From Amycolatopsis rubida (GTDB taxonomy: Bacteria > Actinomycetota > Actinomycetes > Mycobacteriales > Pseudonocardiaceae): 64,000 nt of DNA. The translations under genes and the position numbers were made by a program. Below the pieces are notes generated by a model that made no database searches, was not told the origin of the DNA, and saw only the letters and a program-made list of their open reading frames with translations. Each line of letters begins with the position of its first letter. The first letter of the stretch is position 1. Shown in pieces: positions 44,565 through 55,300 of the stretch. The stretch covers positions 186,001 to 250,000 of the forward strand of contig NZ_FOWC01000003.1 of assembly GCF_900115345.1 (NCBI RefSeq), read 5' to 3'.

Positions 44565-45680
44565 TCACCCGCCTCCTTCGGCGAGCGCCGGAAACGCTTG
44601 CCGGACCTCGGCGAACAGCACTCCGTGCCGTCCGTAGCCGAACGCGACCGCGGCTGACCAGAGCGCTCTGAACGCCGCGCTCAGCGGGTCCGGTTCGCGA
44701 GCGGAGAACACCGCCGGGAACGCCATCGCTTGCTGCAGGCAGTTGTCGTGCTGTCCGTCCGGCGAGGTGGCCAGCGTGTGCGGAACCCGTTCGTCAGTGA
44801 GCAGGAGGTCCCACGCCCGCCGGTCGTCGTCGAACGGCGCGGGCAAAGCTTCGCCCCGGTCCATCGCGGCCAGCGCGGGGGCTATCCACTCGACCTCGGT
44901 CAGCTGGGCCTCGGCGAACGCGCGCCGGACCACCCAGCGGGCGATCTGGCGCTGGGTCGCCGGATCCGCCTCGGCGAGCGCGTCGGCCAGCGGCCGGTCC
45001 AGCTTCGCCACGCTCAGCGCGTGGCCCCGCAACTGCCGCAGCCGTTCGCTGGGCAAGCGTCCGCCCCACTCGCGCGTCTCGGCCCGCGAGCGCGCTTGCG
45101 CGGCGGCCTGTTCTCGTTGCCGCCGCGCGAGGCGTTCTGCCTCGGCTTTCTCCTCCGGGGGCGGCGGAGCAGGCCGTTCCCTGGCCGCCGCGTGCCAGTA
45201 GGCAGCGGTCTCGCTGGTCTGCTTGACCACCCGGTCCGGTTCCGGCGGACCCGGCCAGAACTGCAGCAGATAGCGGTCAGGCTCGAACTCCTCGCCCTCC
45301 GGAATGCCCAGCCGATGGGCCTCGTCCATCCGGCTCCCGCTGTAGCGGACCCGGTAGCCGATCGCGTCCAGATCCAGCGGCCACGAGCCGTAACCGCCCC
45401 AGGCGACCAGGGAGACCGCACCGGTGGGGCGGAACGAAACCTCGACTATGTCCTCCCAGGTCTCGTCCAGGGGCGGCGCCTCGTCGTGCAATTCCGCCCG
45501 GAAGCCGACCCGCCCGCTGTTCAAGCCGGTGACCAGGGACAGGCAACCGGGCACGGCAGCACCGCACAGCCCGTTTCGCTGCCCGCCGAAATACTCGGAT
45601 TCCTTCGGCATGCCCGGCCAGCTCTGGACGTGGATCTGCGCGTAACTCACCGGCGCTTCGCCGCTCATCAGCACTCGCAT
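44565..45680 (-). CDS. Uncharacterised protein, last gene of the T7SS operon
   Basis: I do not recognise the family. The 371-aa protein has an N-terminal beta-type domain of about 170 residues (SYAQIHVQSWPGMPKESEYF, GCLSLVTGLNSGRVGFRAEL, RYLLQFWPGPPEPDRV). A charged helical linker follows (EEKAEAERLARRQREQAAAQ), then an all-helical domain (LDRPLADALAEADPATQRQI) that ends ALAEGGG. The N-terminal part recalls small actinobacterial domains of about 150 aa found next to secreted toxins. ATG at 45680 follows GGGGAGGAACGGCG; 45746 would add an unlikely tail. A chaperone or immunity role for the giant protein is a guess from position (69 bp after the previous gene). Confidence 0.72.
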   Translation of the reverse strand: MRVLMSGEAPVSYAQIHVQSWPGMPKESEYFGGQRNGLCGAAVPGCLSLVTGLNSGRVGFRAELHDEAPPLDETWEDIVEVSFRPTGAVSLVAWGGYGSWPLDLDAIGYRVRYSGSRMDEAHRLGIPEGEEFEPDRYLLQFWPGPPEPDRVVKQTSETAAYWHAAARERPAPPPPEEKAEAERLARRQREQAAAQARSRAETREWGGRLPSERLRQLRGHALSVAKLDRPLADALAEADPATQRQIARWVVRRAFAEAQLTEVEWIAPALAAMDRGEALPAPFDDDRRAWDLLLTDERVPHTLATSPDGQHDNCLQQAMAFPAVFSAREPDPLSAAFRALWSAAVAFGYGRHGVLFAEVRQAFPALAEGGG

Positions 45681-45749
45681 CGCCGTTCCTCCCCTTCGGC
45701 TGCTGCCGGGGGACATCATGGCGCGGGGCACCGACAAAAACGGCACCGG

Positions 45750-46271
45750 TCAGGTCGTGATCTCCCGGACGCTGTCGGCCAGCAGCCGGAGGCACCCCGG
45801 CGCGCCAGGATTGATGAGCAGGTCGACGCCGTCGTAGTCGTTCAGCAGGCGGAGCAGGTCGACGGGCGCGGCCGGACGCCACCCGGCAGCACGCACTCGG
45901 CGGCGGTGCGCCGGGGCCGTCGTGACGAGCAGGCACGGGATGTTGTCCGGTGACGGCGCGACGAGCGGGGATTCGTCGGTGTCCACGGCCACCGCGAAGG
46001 CTGATTCGCGAAAGACCGCGGCCAGCTGGTCGAAGTCTGCCTCGCCGCGGGCGGACAGGCGGAGCACGGCGTCCAGCGGGTCGGTCGGGGAGTCTTCCGC
46101 GGCCGGTTCGTAGGACGGATTGGGCTCGAAGCGGCTGAGGGACCCGTCCTCGCGCGCGAGCCAGCCGCCGACTACTGCCTGGGGCGGCGGGCTCGGGACT
46201 TCGGCGCCGTCGGTCGTCGACGCCGGGCGCCACGCCGGGTCGACCAGCAGCACCCACTGGTCCTCGGCCAT
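45750..46271 (-). CDS. Type VII secretion system-associated protein
   Basis: The 173-aa protein reads MAEDQWVLLVDPAWRPASTT, GGWLAREDGSLSRFEPNPSY, DAVLRLSARGEADFDQLAAV and GVDLLINPGAPGCLRLLADS. This matches the small soluble proteins annotated as type VII secretion system-associated in Pseudonocardiaceae; the first part is like an SseB-type domain. The frame begins at 46322, overlapping the giant gene, but AAGGAGGTG lies seven bases before ATG 46271, so that start is chosen. It may help the giant protein fold or be exported. Confidence 0.8.
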   Translation of the reverse strand: MAEDQWVLLVDPAWRPASTTDGAEVPSPPPQAVVGGWLAREDGSLSRFEPNPSYEPAAEDSPTDPLDAVLRLSARGEADFDQLAAVFRESAFAVAVDTDESPLVAPSPDNIPCLLVTTAPAHRRRVRAAGWRPAAPVDLLRLLNDYDGVDLLINPGAPGCLRLLADSVREITT

Positions 46272-46314
46272 CGCTGGCACCTCCTTCGCCTCCGGTGAAT
46301 CTACCGGGCGGAAC

Positions 46315-49300
46315 TCACTCATGGCTTGGACTCCCTTCCGCCAGTGCGGCCAGTTCAGCGGCCTGGCGGGCGGACGCGGCGCGTTCCTCCGCCTGGTAGC
46401 GGCGGATGGCCGCGGCGGTGTGCCACCGGTCCAGCCAGCCCAGCCCGGCGACGCTCAGCCGGTGCAGGGCCGGTCGCGTTCGAGGCCCGTCGAGGGCATT
46501 CCGCAGTGCAGTGCGGAAGGCGTCCGCGGACAGGTTCTTCTTGGCCAGCTTCTGGATGGCGGCGGCCAGGCCACGGGCGTAACCGTCGGGGTTCGGGTGG
46601 TCGGCGAGCCGGGTGATCTCTTCGAGCAGCAAAGCCCGGCCGCCGGGTGCGCTCAGGACGGCGTCCAGGGCGCCGTGCCGCTGCAGGACCTCGACTGTCT
46701 CGGCGATCCGGGTGACGTCAGCGCCGTCCCGGGTCGTTTCGGCAAGGTCGGAGAGCACTGCGGCGGCGTCCGGTTTGCCCAGCAAGGTGTCGGTCACGCC
46801 GTGCAGCTGGAGGAAGGCGTGCTGCTCGGTCAACTCGTTACGGAGCGCGGCGAGTTCGCCGGCGGCGGTCCAGATCAGGTCCGGTCGTTCGTGCCGCGCG
46901 ACGTCCTCGGCGAGAGAAGCGGCCGACTCGCCGCGGCCGAGTTCCGCGAGGACCCAGCCGAGCAGTTTGGCGGTGCCGTCCCGGTCGCTCAGCGCGATCG
47001 GCCCGGCAGGCGGGGCCGGGCGGAACCACCAGCGGTGCGTGGCGGTTCGCACCAGTTCTTCGACCATCAGGTCCGTTTCGGTGCTGCTGCCGAGCAAGTA
47101 TTTCGCAGTCGGGTGTCCGGCCGCCGACAGCCGGACGGCGACCGCGTCGGCTGGACGGTCTGTGCCGTCGGTGCGCAGTTGCCTGGTGAAGTTTCGGACA
47201 GCTGTCGCGTCGGTGGTCAGGAAGGACGATCCATGAGGGACGGACACATCGGACGGTGAGTAGTGCACCCCCACGGTACGGCCGTGCTGTGTCCAGGGCC
47301 GAGGTGTCGCGGGTGCGGGGCCGTCGTCCAGGCCGCGGAAAACCCTTGGCGCGGGCGTGCCGGCCGGCATCTCGACACCCGGGCCGAAAGCGATCCTGAC
47401 CCGACCGTCCCCTTCGGACACCCGGATCTTCACGGGGACGCGGTCCAGCACGTCGGCGCCCAAGGCTCCGGCGAGGTTCCCGGCCAGTTCGCGCGCCGCG
47501 GCGGTGGCGTGCGCCCGGCCGTCCGGCCCGGTTCCGGTGACCTCGATCGGCGGGACCGGGCCGTCCGTCGAACGCAGCCGGGAGATCAGGGTGTCCAGCG
47601 GGGTATCCGCCACCAGGACGGCGTCGTCGGCCTGCATGGTGGCGGCGCGCTGGACCTCGCCGAGGTGGTAATGCACGCGGCTGTCGTCGATGGTCAGCAG
47701 CGCGCGGGCAGCGGGCGGCAGCGGGACGTCGTGCACCTCGCCGGTGTAACTGCTGCGGTCGGTCACGGTGCGGACCAGAGACGACAGCTTCGGATCGGCC
47801 GCGATGTAGGACAACGCCGCCTGCCACACCAGATCCGGGTCGGCGTGCCGGCGCACCGCGGGCTCGACGGCGGTCAGATGCAGGTCGCCGTCGCGGTTGT
47901 GCAGGCCGCGCACCAGCGTCTGGATCACGCGCTGGGTCAGCTCCAGCGTCTCGAACCGGTCCGTCAGCGGAGCCGGATCGCCCTGCGGCGGCAGGAGCCA
48001 GCTGTGGTCGCTGTTCATCCGGATCTCCGTCATGCCCGGCAGTTCGAGCGCGGAGTTCAGGCCGATCCGCCGGGCCGTTTCGGTCATCGCGACCGGGCCG
48101 GAACGGTACATCACCGACTGCCGGTGCACCCGGCCCATCGGGGTGGCGAAGAAGCCCTGGCCGAGCGAGTCCACCTCGCGCGGCATCAGATTCGCCTGCG
48201 TCTGCCCGTAGTTGTCCCGCAGCTGGTCCAAATAGGACGCGGCGAACGGGTGTCCTTTCGCCATGGTGAACGCCGAGTTCGCGATGTTCCCGCCGACCCG
48301 GTGCACTGCGTATCCGGCGTCCGACTGGGCGGCGCGGACCACGTCGTCGAGGCCGTGCACGACATTGTCGCCGTCGGTGTAGAGGCCGCCGAACCGGTGC
48401 ATCAGCTCCAGCCGGAGAATGTCGCTCGCCGCCGCGAATCCCGGGCCGGTCTGCTTGGCCGATTCGGACAGGTAGAACTCCTGTGTCCGCATTGGATGTT
48501 CGCTGGTGAACACCTCGTCCACATTGACCAGCTGGACGCGGTGCTCGCCGGCCCACCGCAGCAGATCGCGGACGTCGCGCAGCGGATCCGGACCCTCCTG
48601 CGGGGCCGTGGTGGTCAGCGCCAGTTCGGTTTGCCAGCGCGGCACGTCCGTCCACAGTACGGGGACGATGCCGTCGCCGAGCCGGTCCGCCGCGTCGCCG
48701 AAGTTGCGGCGGAAGGTGTGCATGGTGCCGGTGTCCTTGAGCGGTCCGCCCAGCCAGATCGAGTGCATCAGCAAGGGCGTTGACGTCGTCTTGGCGAGGG
48801 GCTCGACGTCGCCGGGCGCCCACGCGGACAGTTTCTCGTCCGGTCGTTGCTTCTCCAGCGTCCAGTCCCGGTTGTCGTCCAGGTTCGCGGGATCGAGGTG
48901 TTCGCCGCTCAGCTGGTAGCCCTTGGTGAGGTCCAGCAGGTCCAGGAAGCTGATGCCCTGTCCGGCGGTGAGGGTGCGGAAGTCGTGCCCGCGCAGGAAT
49001 TCCGGCGGTTCCGGGGCACGGTACAGGCCGAACAGATCCGGTCCCAGCAACGGCGACGGCGGCGGGCCGTCGACTGCGGTCCGCCGCAGGTCTGCCACGA
49101 GCTCCGCGGGCGAGGAGTAGCGGGTTTCCTCGACGGGCGGCGCGGTGTCTGTCGTGGACTGGACTGACGGATCGCCGAAGGTGCGGAAATGGCCGCCGTC
49201 GGTGACCGCGGTGAACCCGCCCCTCGCCCCGATGGCCTTGCCGAGCGTCGCCGAATCCCGGCCGAACAACGCGGGTTTCGTCGGTGCGTGCACTGTGGAC

Positions 49301-52300
49301 GGTCCGCCGAGTTCGCCGAGCGCTCGCTGGAAGTCGTGGGCGAGGCCGCCTGGTCCGTCGGTCTGGCCGGTGCCGCACGCGATCAGCGTGACCGACTGGG
49401 ACTGGGCCAGCGGAGCGGCCCTGGCCACGATCCGGGCGAACGTGTCCCCGTCGACCCGCACAGTCTTGCCGCCGAGCAGAGTCACCTTGACCGACTGTTC
49501 GCGTCCGTGGGCGAAGACGAAAAGGGAGTCGTCGTCCCACGGTGCCGCGGTGTGGCCGGCCCATTCGCCGAATCGGCGGCCGGACAGCTCCGGCGTGGCC
49601 CCGGTGGCGTTGGCCTGCTTCAGCAGCGGGTCGAACTGTTCCGGGGTCGCGCCTTCCGGCAGGGTGCTGACCGTGCCGGAGTTGTTGTCGACCCAGTCCC
49701 GTTCGACGCTTTCGGTGTGCTCGTTCGCCGGGAGGAACGAGACGGCCCGAACCCGGCCGGAGCCGTCGGTGATCTGGCGGACCTGGATCTCGTGCGGGTC
49801 GAAGCTGTAGGGCCGGTCGGTGTCAGTGTCCCAGCCGGACACGGTGTCGTTCGCTTCGACAGTGCCTTCGCGATGTTGTTCCGAGGCGTTCTCCGGCGGA
49901 CGCGGCCAAGTGTGCGCGTGGATCTGGCTGTCCGCTTCGGACTTGGCCTGCCACCATTTCCGCAGCGCCTCGTCGGCCTTCTCGCGGGCTTCCTGGATCC
50001 GGTTGGCGGCGTCGTCCTGCCGCGCGGAGTGATCGGTGTGGTTGTTGCGGTACTCGTCCAGCACGGCCAGGATTTCCGCGGCGCGATCCTGCGCGGCCTG
50101 CCGCTGCTGGACCAGGCGGGCCTGCTCGTTCCGGATCTGCTCGACCTGCCGTTGCGCGTCCCAGGCCCGCGCGACCAGATCGCTTTGCGCGACGGAACCC
50201 GGTTCCTCGCCGAGAGCCAGCGAAAGCAACTGCTCGTCGAGTTCGTTGAGCCGGGCGATCTCGTCATTGCCCGCGCGCAGCGCTTGGCCCACGTCGCGAG
50301 CTTCGTTCTGCGCCGTCTGCACCGCTTGCCGCATTTGCTGCACGGGATTGCCGTCGACCGGGAGGTTCAGCCCGCGTGCGCCGTCGGTCGTGGTGCGGAC
50401 GTTGTCGTTCTCGGACAGCCACGCATCATCGAAGTCACGCTGTGCCTTTTCGAGTTCTTCTTCGGCCGTGCGCCAGTCCTCGGCGGCCTTCTTCACTGTG
50501 TCCTGCGCCGAAGCGAGCGTCTCCGGCAAGGGCTGGCCGAGCGAGGTTTCGAGGTCCGTTTCGCTCATCCGCGTCCGCGAGGACTGCGGCACCCGCACCT
50601 CGACCGCCGCGGTCTTGCCGTCGACCGTCGCGACGATCCGGTACTCGACGTCGAATCCGACCAGCCCGGTCCGGCCCTTGTCCTTGCCGACGACGGACCG
50701 CTGCGCTCCGGCGGTGCTGGACGTCGGATCGGTCCGGCCGATCGGGTTGCGGGCGTCGAGCCCGCCCCACGAATGCGTGTTCTGGCCCGGATCGGTGATG
50801 CCGCCGGTGCCGATGTTGCCCTGCTGCTCGCCGGTGACCGTTTCCTTGGCCTCGCCGGTGAACGTGGACCCGGATTGGTCCGAACGCTCCAGTTTGACCG
50901 AATCGCTCAGCCCGGTCAGCTCCGGTTTCACGACGCGGGTGTACACCTTCACCGAGGCGTGGCTGCTGCCGGTCACCGCGGAGGAATGCAGATCCGGGGT
51001 CGCGAACGGTGTGCCGACCATGTTCGGGAGATGCGCTTGCAGCGTCTCGTTGGTGATCGAGGACGAGAGCGTGTTGTGCGCGCCGGTCCCTGGCCCGGTG
51101 AGCCCGTTGCCCGCGCCGGCCAGCCGCAACGCGCGGACAGCGGCGGCCCGCACGTCCGCGGCGCCGCGGATCCCTTCGACGGTCGAAGATTTCGGCAGCG
51201 GGCCGAAACCTTCCCGCTGCCACGCGTCGAGCCGGTCCGGAGCGGACTCCGCGGCACTGAGTTCGGTCGTCCGCGAGCCGTACAGTTTGGTGTGGTACTG
51301 CTCGTCGCCGGAGATCCGGTGGTCGTCCGCGGACGACCGCGAGGTCACGGTCGCCTCCTGCGAAGCGACCGGGTAGGTGCGCCCGTCCCGGGCGACGACC
51401 AGCTCGAACTGGAACTGGTGCCGATACCGCGCCGACGGTCCGCTGGAGGACGAGGTCAACGCCGTGGTCGTGGTCGTGTTCTCGACGGTCTGGTCGGTCT
51501 TCGCGCGGGTCCCGGAAGCGCCCAGGTACGCGCCGTCGTAGCCGCTGACCTTGGGCTGGCTGTCCTCGAACAGACCGCGGCCGGCACCGCGGACCTGGCC
51601 GCCGTAGGACGAGCCGTGGCCGGAATTCTTTTTGCCTGTCCGGGTCGAGTTGACGACGTGGTCGACCTCGCTGCCGTCGTGCTTCACGTCGAGGAACTGG
51701 GTGTCGAGGATCTTCGCTTTGAGCAGCAGCTGGTAGTTGTCGGTCCAGAGCACGCCCGCGTCGTGCGCCAGCAAGGACACGCCGCCGTCCAGTGCACCGT
51801 CCACAAGGGACGTAACTGCTTCCGGAGAAGCCGTGTCGAGGGTGCGCTGGAGGTTGTTCATCGAATCGTTCAGCACTGATTTCGGCAGCAGTCTGTCGCC
51901 GAGTCCGCCGAGCTGCTGCCGGGCGTCCTGCACCAGCTTCGTCAGGTTGGGAGCGTCTTCCAGCACCGCCGAGCCGAGCGAGCTGGACTTGCCGCCCACC
52001 AGCGGCGGAGCGGAAAGCTTGCCCGGCGCCGGGGTGCGCGGCTCGACCGGCGGCAGCAATCCTTCCGCGCGTGCCTCGTCCTCGGCCATCGCCACGAAGA
52101 CCGAACCCGGCAGCTGGACGTCCGCGCCTGCTCGCGAAATCGACCCGTTGACCAAGCCTTCCTGGCGGCTTTCCGCGATCAGCCGGACGTTCGTGTCGTA
52201 CTGCACCAGCACCGTGCGACTGTCCGAAGAGGACCGGTTGGTGTGGTCGATGCTCGCGGTGATCTCGTGGGACGAACCGGAGCTGCGCTGCCACGGGCTC

Positions 52301-55300
52301 CACTTCGCGGTACCGAAGAACTGGCCCTGGCCGTGGGTGTCGCTGCCAGGCGGCCGGACGGTGAGGCCGAGTTGCACGTTGGCTTCGACGGATTGCTTGT
52401 GCGTGCCTTCGTAGCCGGCCTTCGAACCGCCGGAATACGTCCGGTCGCCGCCGCCGGTTTCCGAGACCGCGACGAGCTTCGGATTGCTCAGCGAAATGCC
52501 CATGCCGAGACCGCCGACTCGGTCCGCGACGCGGCGGTCGTAGCGGAATCCGTTCGCGGTACCGCCCTGTTTGAGCAGCTTCGGCGTGAGGCCGCGGAAG
52601 TTTTCCGGGGAGAACATCCGGTCCACGCGGGCCCGCGCTTCGCTGCCGGGCAGGCCGAGGACCGCGTCGCCGCCGGCCGCGCGCTGGAGCTGGCGCAACG
52701 CCTCGTCTCGCAGCGCCTCGGTGTTCGCAAACGCTTCCACGTGCAGGAATTTCGGCGTCGTGTGGTTCTGCTGCTGGGTCAGCAAGTCGTCGATGCTCGG
52801 GGTTTCGTTCGGCGTCATCGAGACCACGCCGGGTTTGCCCGGCTTGAATGCGGCCGGGTCCTTCGTGAGCGCGGCCCCGTCGTTGATCCACAAATCGACT
52901 TTGCCGTCGATCTTCGGCAGGCCGGGATCGCCGGTTTTGGCCACTGTGGCCACCTTCGGCGTGACCCGGAAGGGCGATCCGGGCGTCAGCCGCCGCACCC
53001 ACGGCCGGTGGCGCGTGTAACTGGTGATCTCGACCTCGAACTCGATGTCGTGCTCGAAGACCTGCGAATCCGGGCTGCCGCCCTTGCCGGTCGTGGTGGT
53101 CACCGTCGGGCCGCCGGAGTTCTTCCACGTCCGGTTGTCCGAGTACTGCAGCGGGCTGACGGTCGGGCTGACGCCGAGGTTCGCCACCGTCGTGGCGCCC
53201 GGAATGATCACGCGGCCTTCGAGGCCGACCGTCCAGCCTCGTTCGGTGGTGGTCGCGCTGGTCAGCGAGGGGCTCGTTTCGTTGCTGTTCTTGACCGCGC
53301 GGCCGTCCGCCTGGCCGAGGTGACGGCCAGGCCCGGGCTTCGCCTTCACGGTGACGTTGATGTACTCGTCGGTGAACAGCCCGCGCCGCTTCAACTGGGC
53401 TGAAACGCCTTGGGTGAACAGACTGTCCATTTTGCCCCGGAGCGAGGCGAGGGAGAACGTGGACGTGATTTTCCGCAGGTTCGCGAACCGCTCGGAGACG
53501 TCCCGGCCGGAGCCTTGGTCGTCGCCTTGGAACTTGTCCCAGCGGGGCAGGAACTTGTCCGCCCCCGGCAGGTTCCGCAGCGCGTTTTCGATCTGCGGCT
53601 GGACACGCGTCGCCGGTTCGAACGACCCGGGCCGCGCGGTGCCCGCCGCCATGGCCGCCGCGAGATAGGGCGGTTCGTAGCGCGCACCGACGTCTTTGAA
53701 CTTCGCCGCGGTGTTCTTCGGTACCGGAAGTCCCTGTGCTTTCGCCTCGGGCAAGCCCATCCGCGTGTACGAAGTGGCCTGGACGGTGGTCTTTTCCCCG
53801 GCGGAAGTGGTGACGTCGAGGTCGACGGTGACCTTGTACAGGCCGATGTCGCCCTTCGCGTTCACTGTGGACTTGTTGGTGAAGCTGGTGCCGCTTGTGG
53901 ACTGCTGGTTGACCTTCCGGGAATAGCTGCCGCTGACCCCGCCGACGCCGCCGACCGCCCCGGGCACATAGGAACCGCCGCCGAAGATCGCATTGACCTC
54001 CCCGCCGTATTTCGACGAGACGGTGGTGCTTCCGCCGTTTACCGAGGAATCGTTGAACCGCAGTTCGCTGTCGCCCGGGATGGTGCCGAGGTATTCGACG
54101 TTCGTCGGCCGCGCCGCCAACTGCACGGCGTCGCGGTGGGCACCGTGCGGGCTGAGCAGGTCGTTCGACACCACCGGACTGCCCTGCATCGCGGTGCCGA
54201 GCATACTGCGCACCCCGCCGCGGCTGAGGAATTCCCGCAGCGAGGTACGGCCCGGGGCGCCGAATTTCGTCACCGACGGATGCAGGTTTTTGCTCACCTG
54301 ATCGAAGAGCGCGTTCTCGTCGAAGTCGACCGCTTCCGGCGAAAGGAATTCGATCTTCCTGGCCCAGTCCGGCTTCGGCTCCGCGGGCCCGGCAGGCTGT
54401 TCCTGCTTCAGGTTGGCCAAGTCCGTGGAGAGGACCACTCCGACTTGGCCCTCCACTGTGGATCCGACCAGTCCGCCGGTTTCGTTGCGCACCGTGATCC
54501 GATAGGTGACCGGAGCGTCGGCCCGCTGCATATCGCCCGCGGTGCGGATCACCCGTTGCTCGGTTCCGGTCGTGGTGCCGGTGTGCTCCGCGGACGGGCT
54601 GGCGAGCTGCGCGGTGCCGCCGACGGAGGCGTACGGACCGGCCGGGAACATCGCGAAGTACGAGGAGCCGACGACCTTCGCGGTGGTGTCGGTGTTCGGG
54701 CTCGCGTGGGTGGTCTTGACCTCGTTCTTGACGTCGCCGATGGTCGGCTGCGGGAGTTTCGTGATCTGGCCGGCGTTGACGGAGCCGAAGTCCGGCTCCG
54801 CGGTGACGTGCACCTCGTACCACTTCTCGCCCGCCCGCACCATCTGCTTGCGGCCCTCGCCCATGAAGGACTCGAACTCAGGGCCGGACAGGGAATCGGT
54901 AATCGCTTCGATGCCGTGGATGTGCGGCGGGTTCCGCGGTTTCGGGTTGAGGCGGTGGATCAGGTTTTCGATGCTCGTGCCGACCTCCTCGGCGCCGCGG
55001 ACGTCGACCGGGACCACGGAGCCGAGCGCTGTGCCGTCGCGGGCGAACTCGGGCAGCCGGTCGGCGAGGGGACGGGTGTCGGGCTCCTCTTCGGTGTGCT
55101 CGTCGGCGACGAGCACGGCTTCGTCCTGACGCGGCGTCCAGTCCGCGACCAGCTGGTCGAAGAACGCGGCGCGCTGGGGGGCTTCGGCCCGCAACCGGTC
55201 CGGGTCGAGGAAATAGAACTTGGCCGCTTCGGCCATGTCCTCGTTCGGGTTCGTCGCGCCGTAGCGGGTGATCGGGCGTTCGCCGTCGAAGGACGGGAAG

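Noticed and set aside
43861-44657. Long repetitive proteins encoded by the minisatellite on either strand
   Set aside because: Frames are open only because the period is 27; none has a ribosome binding site or non-repetitive family-like flanks.
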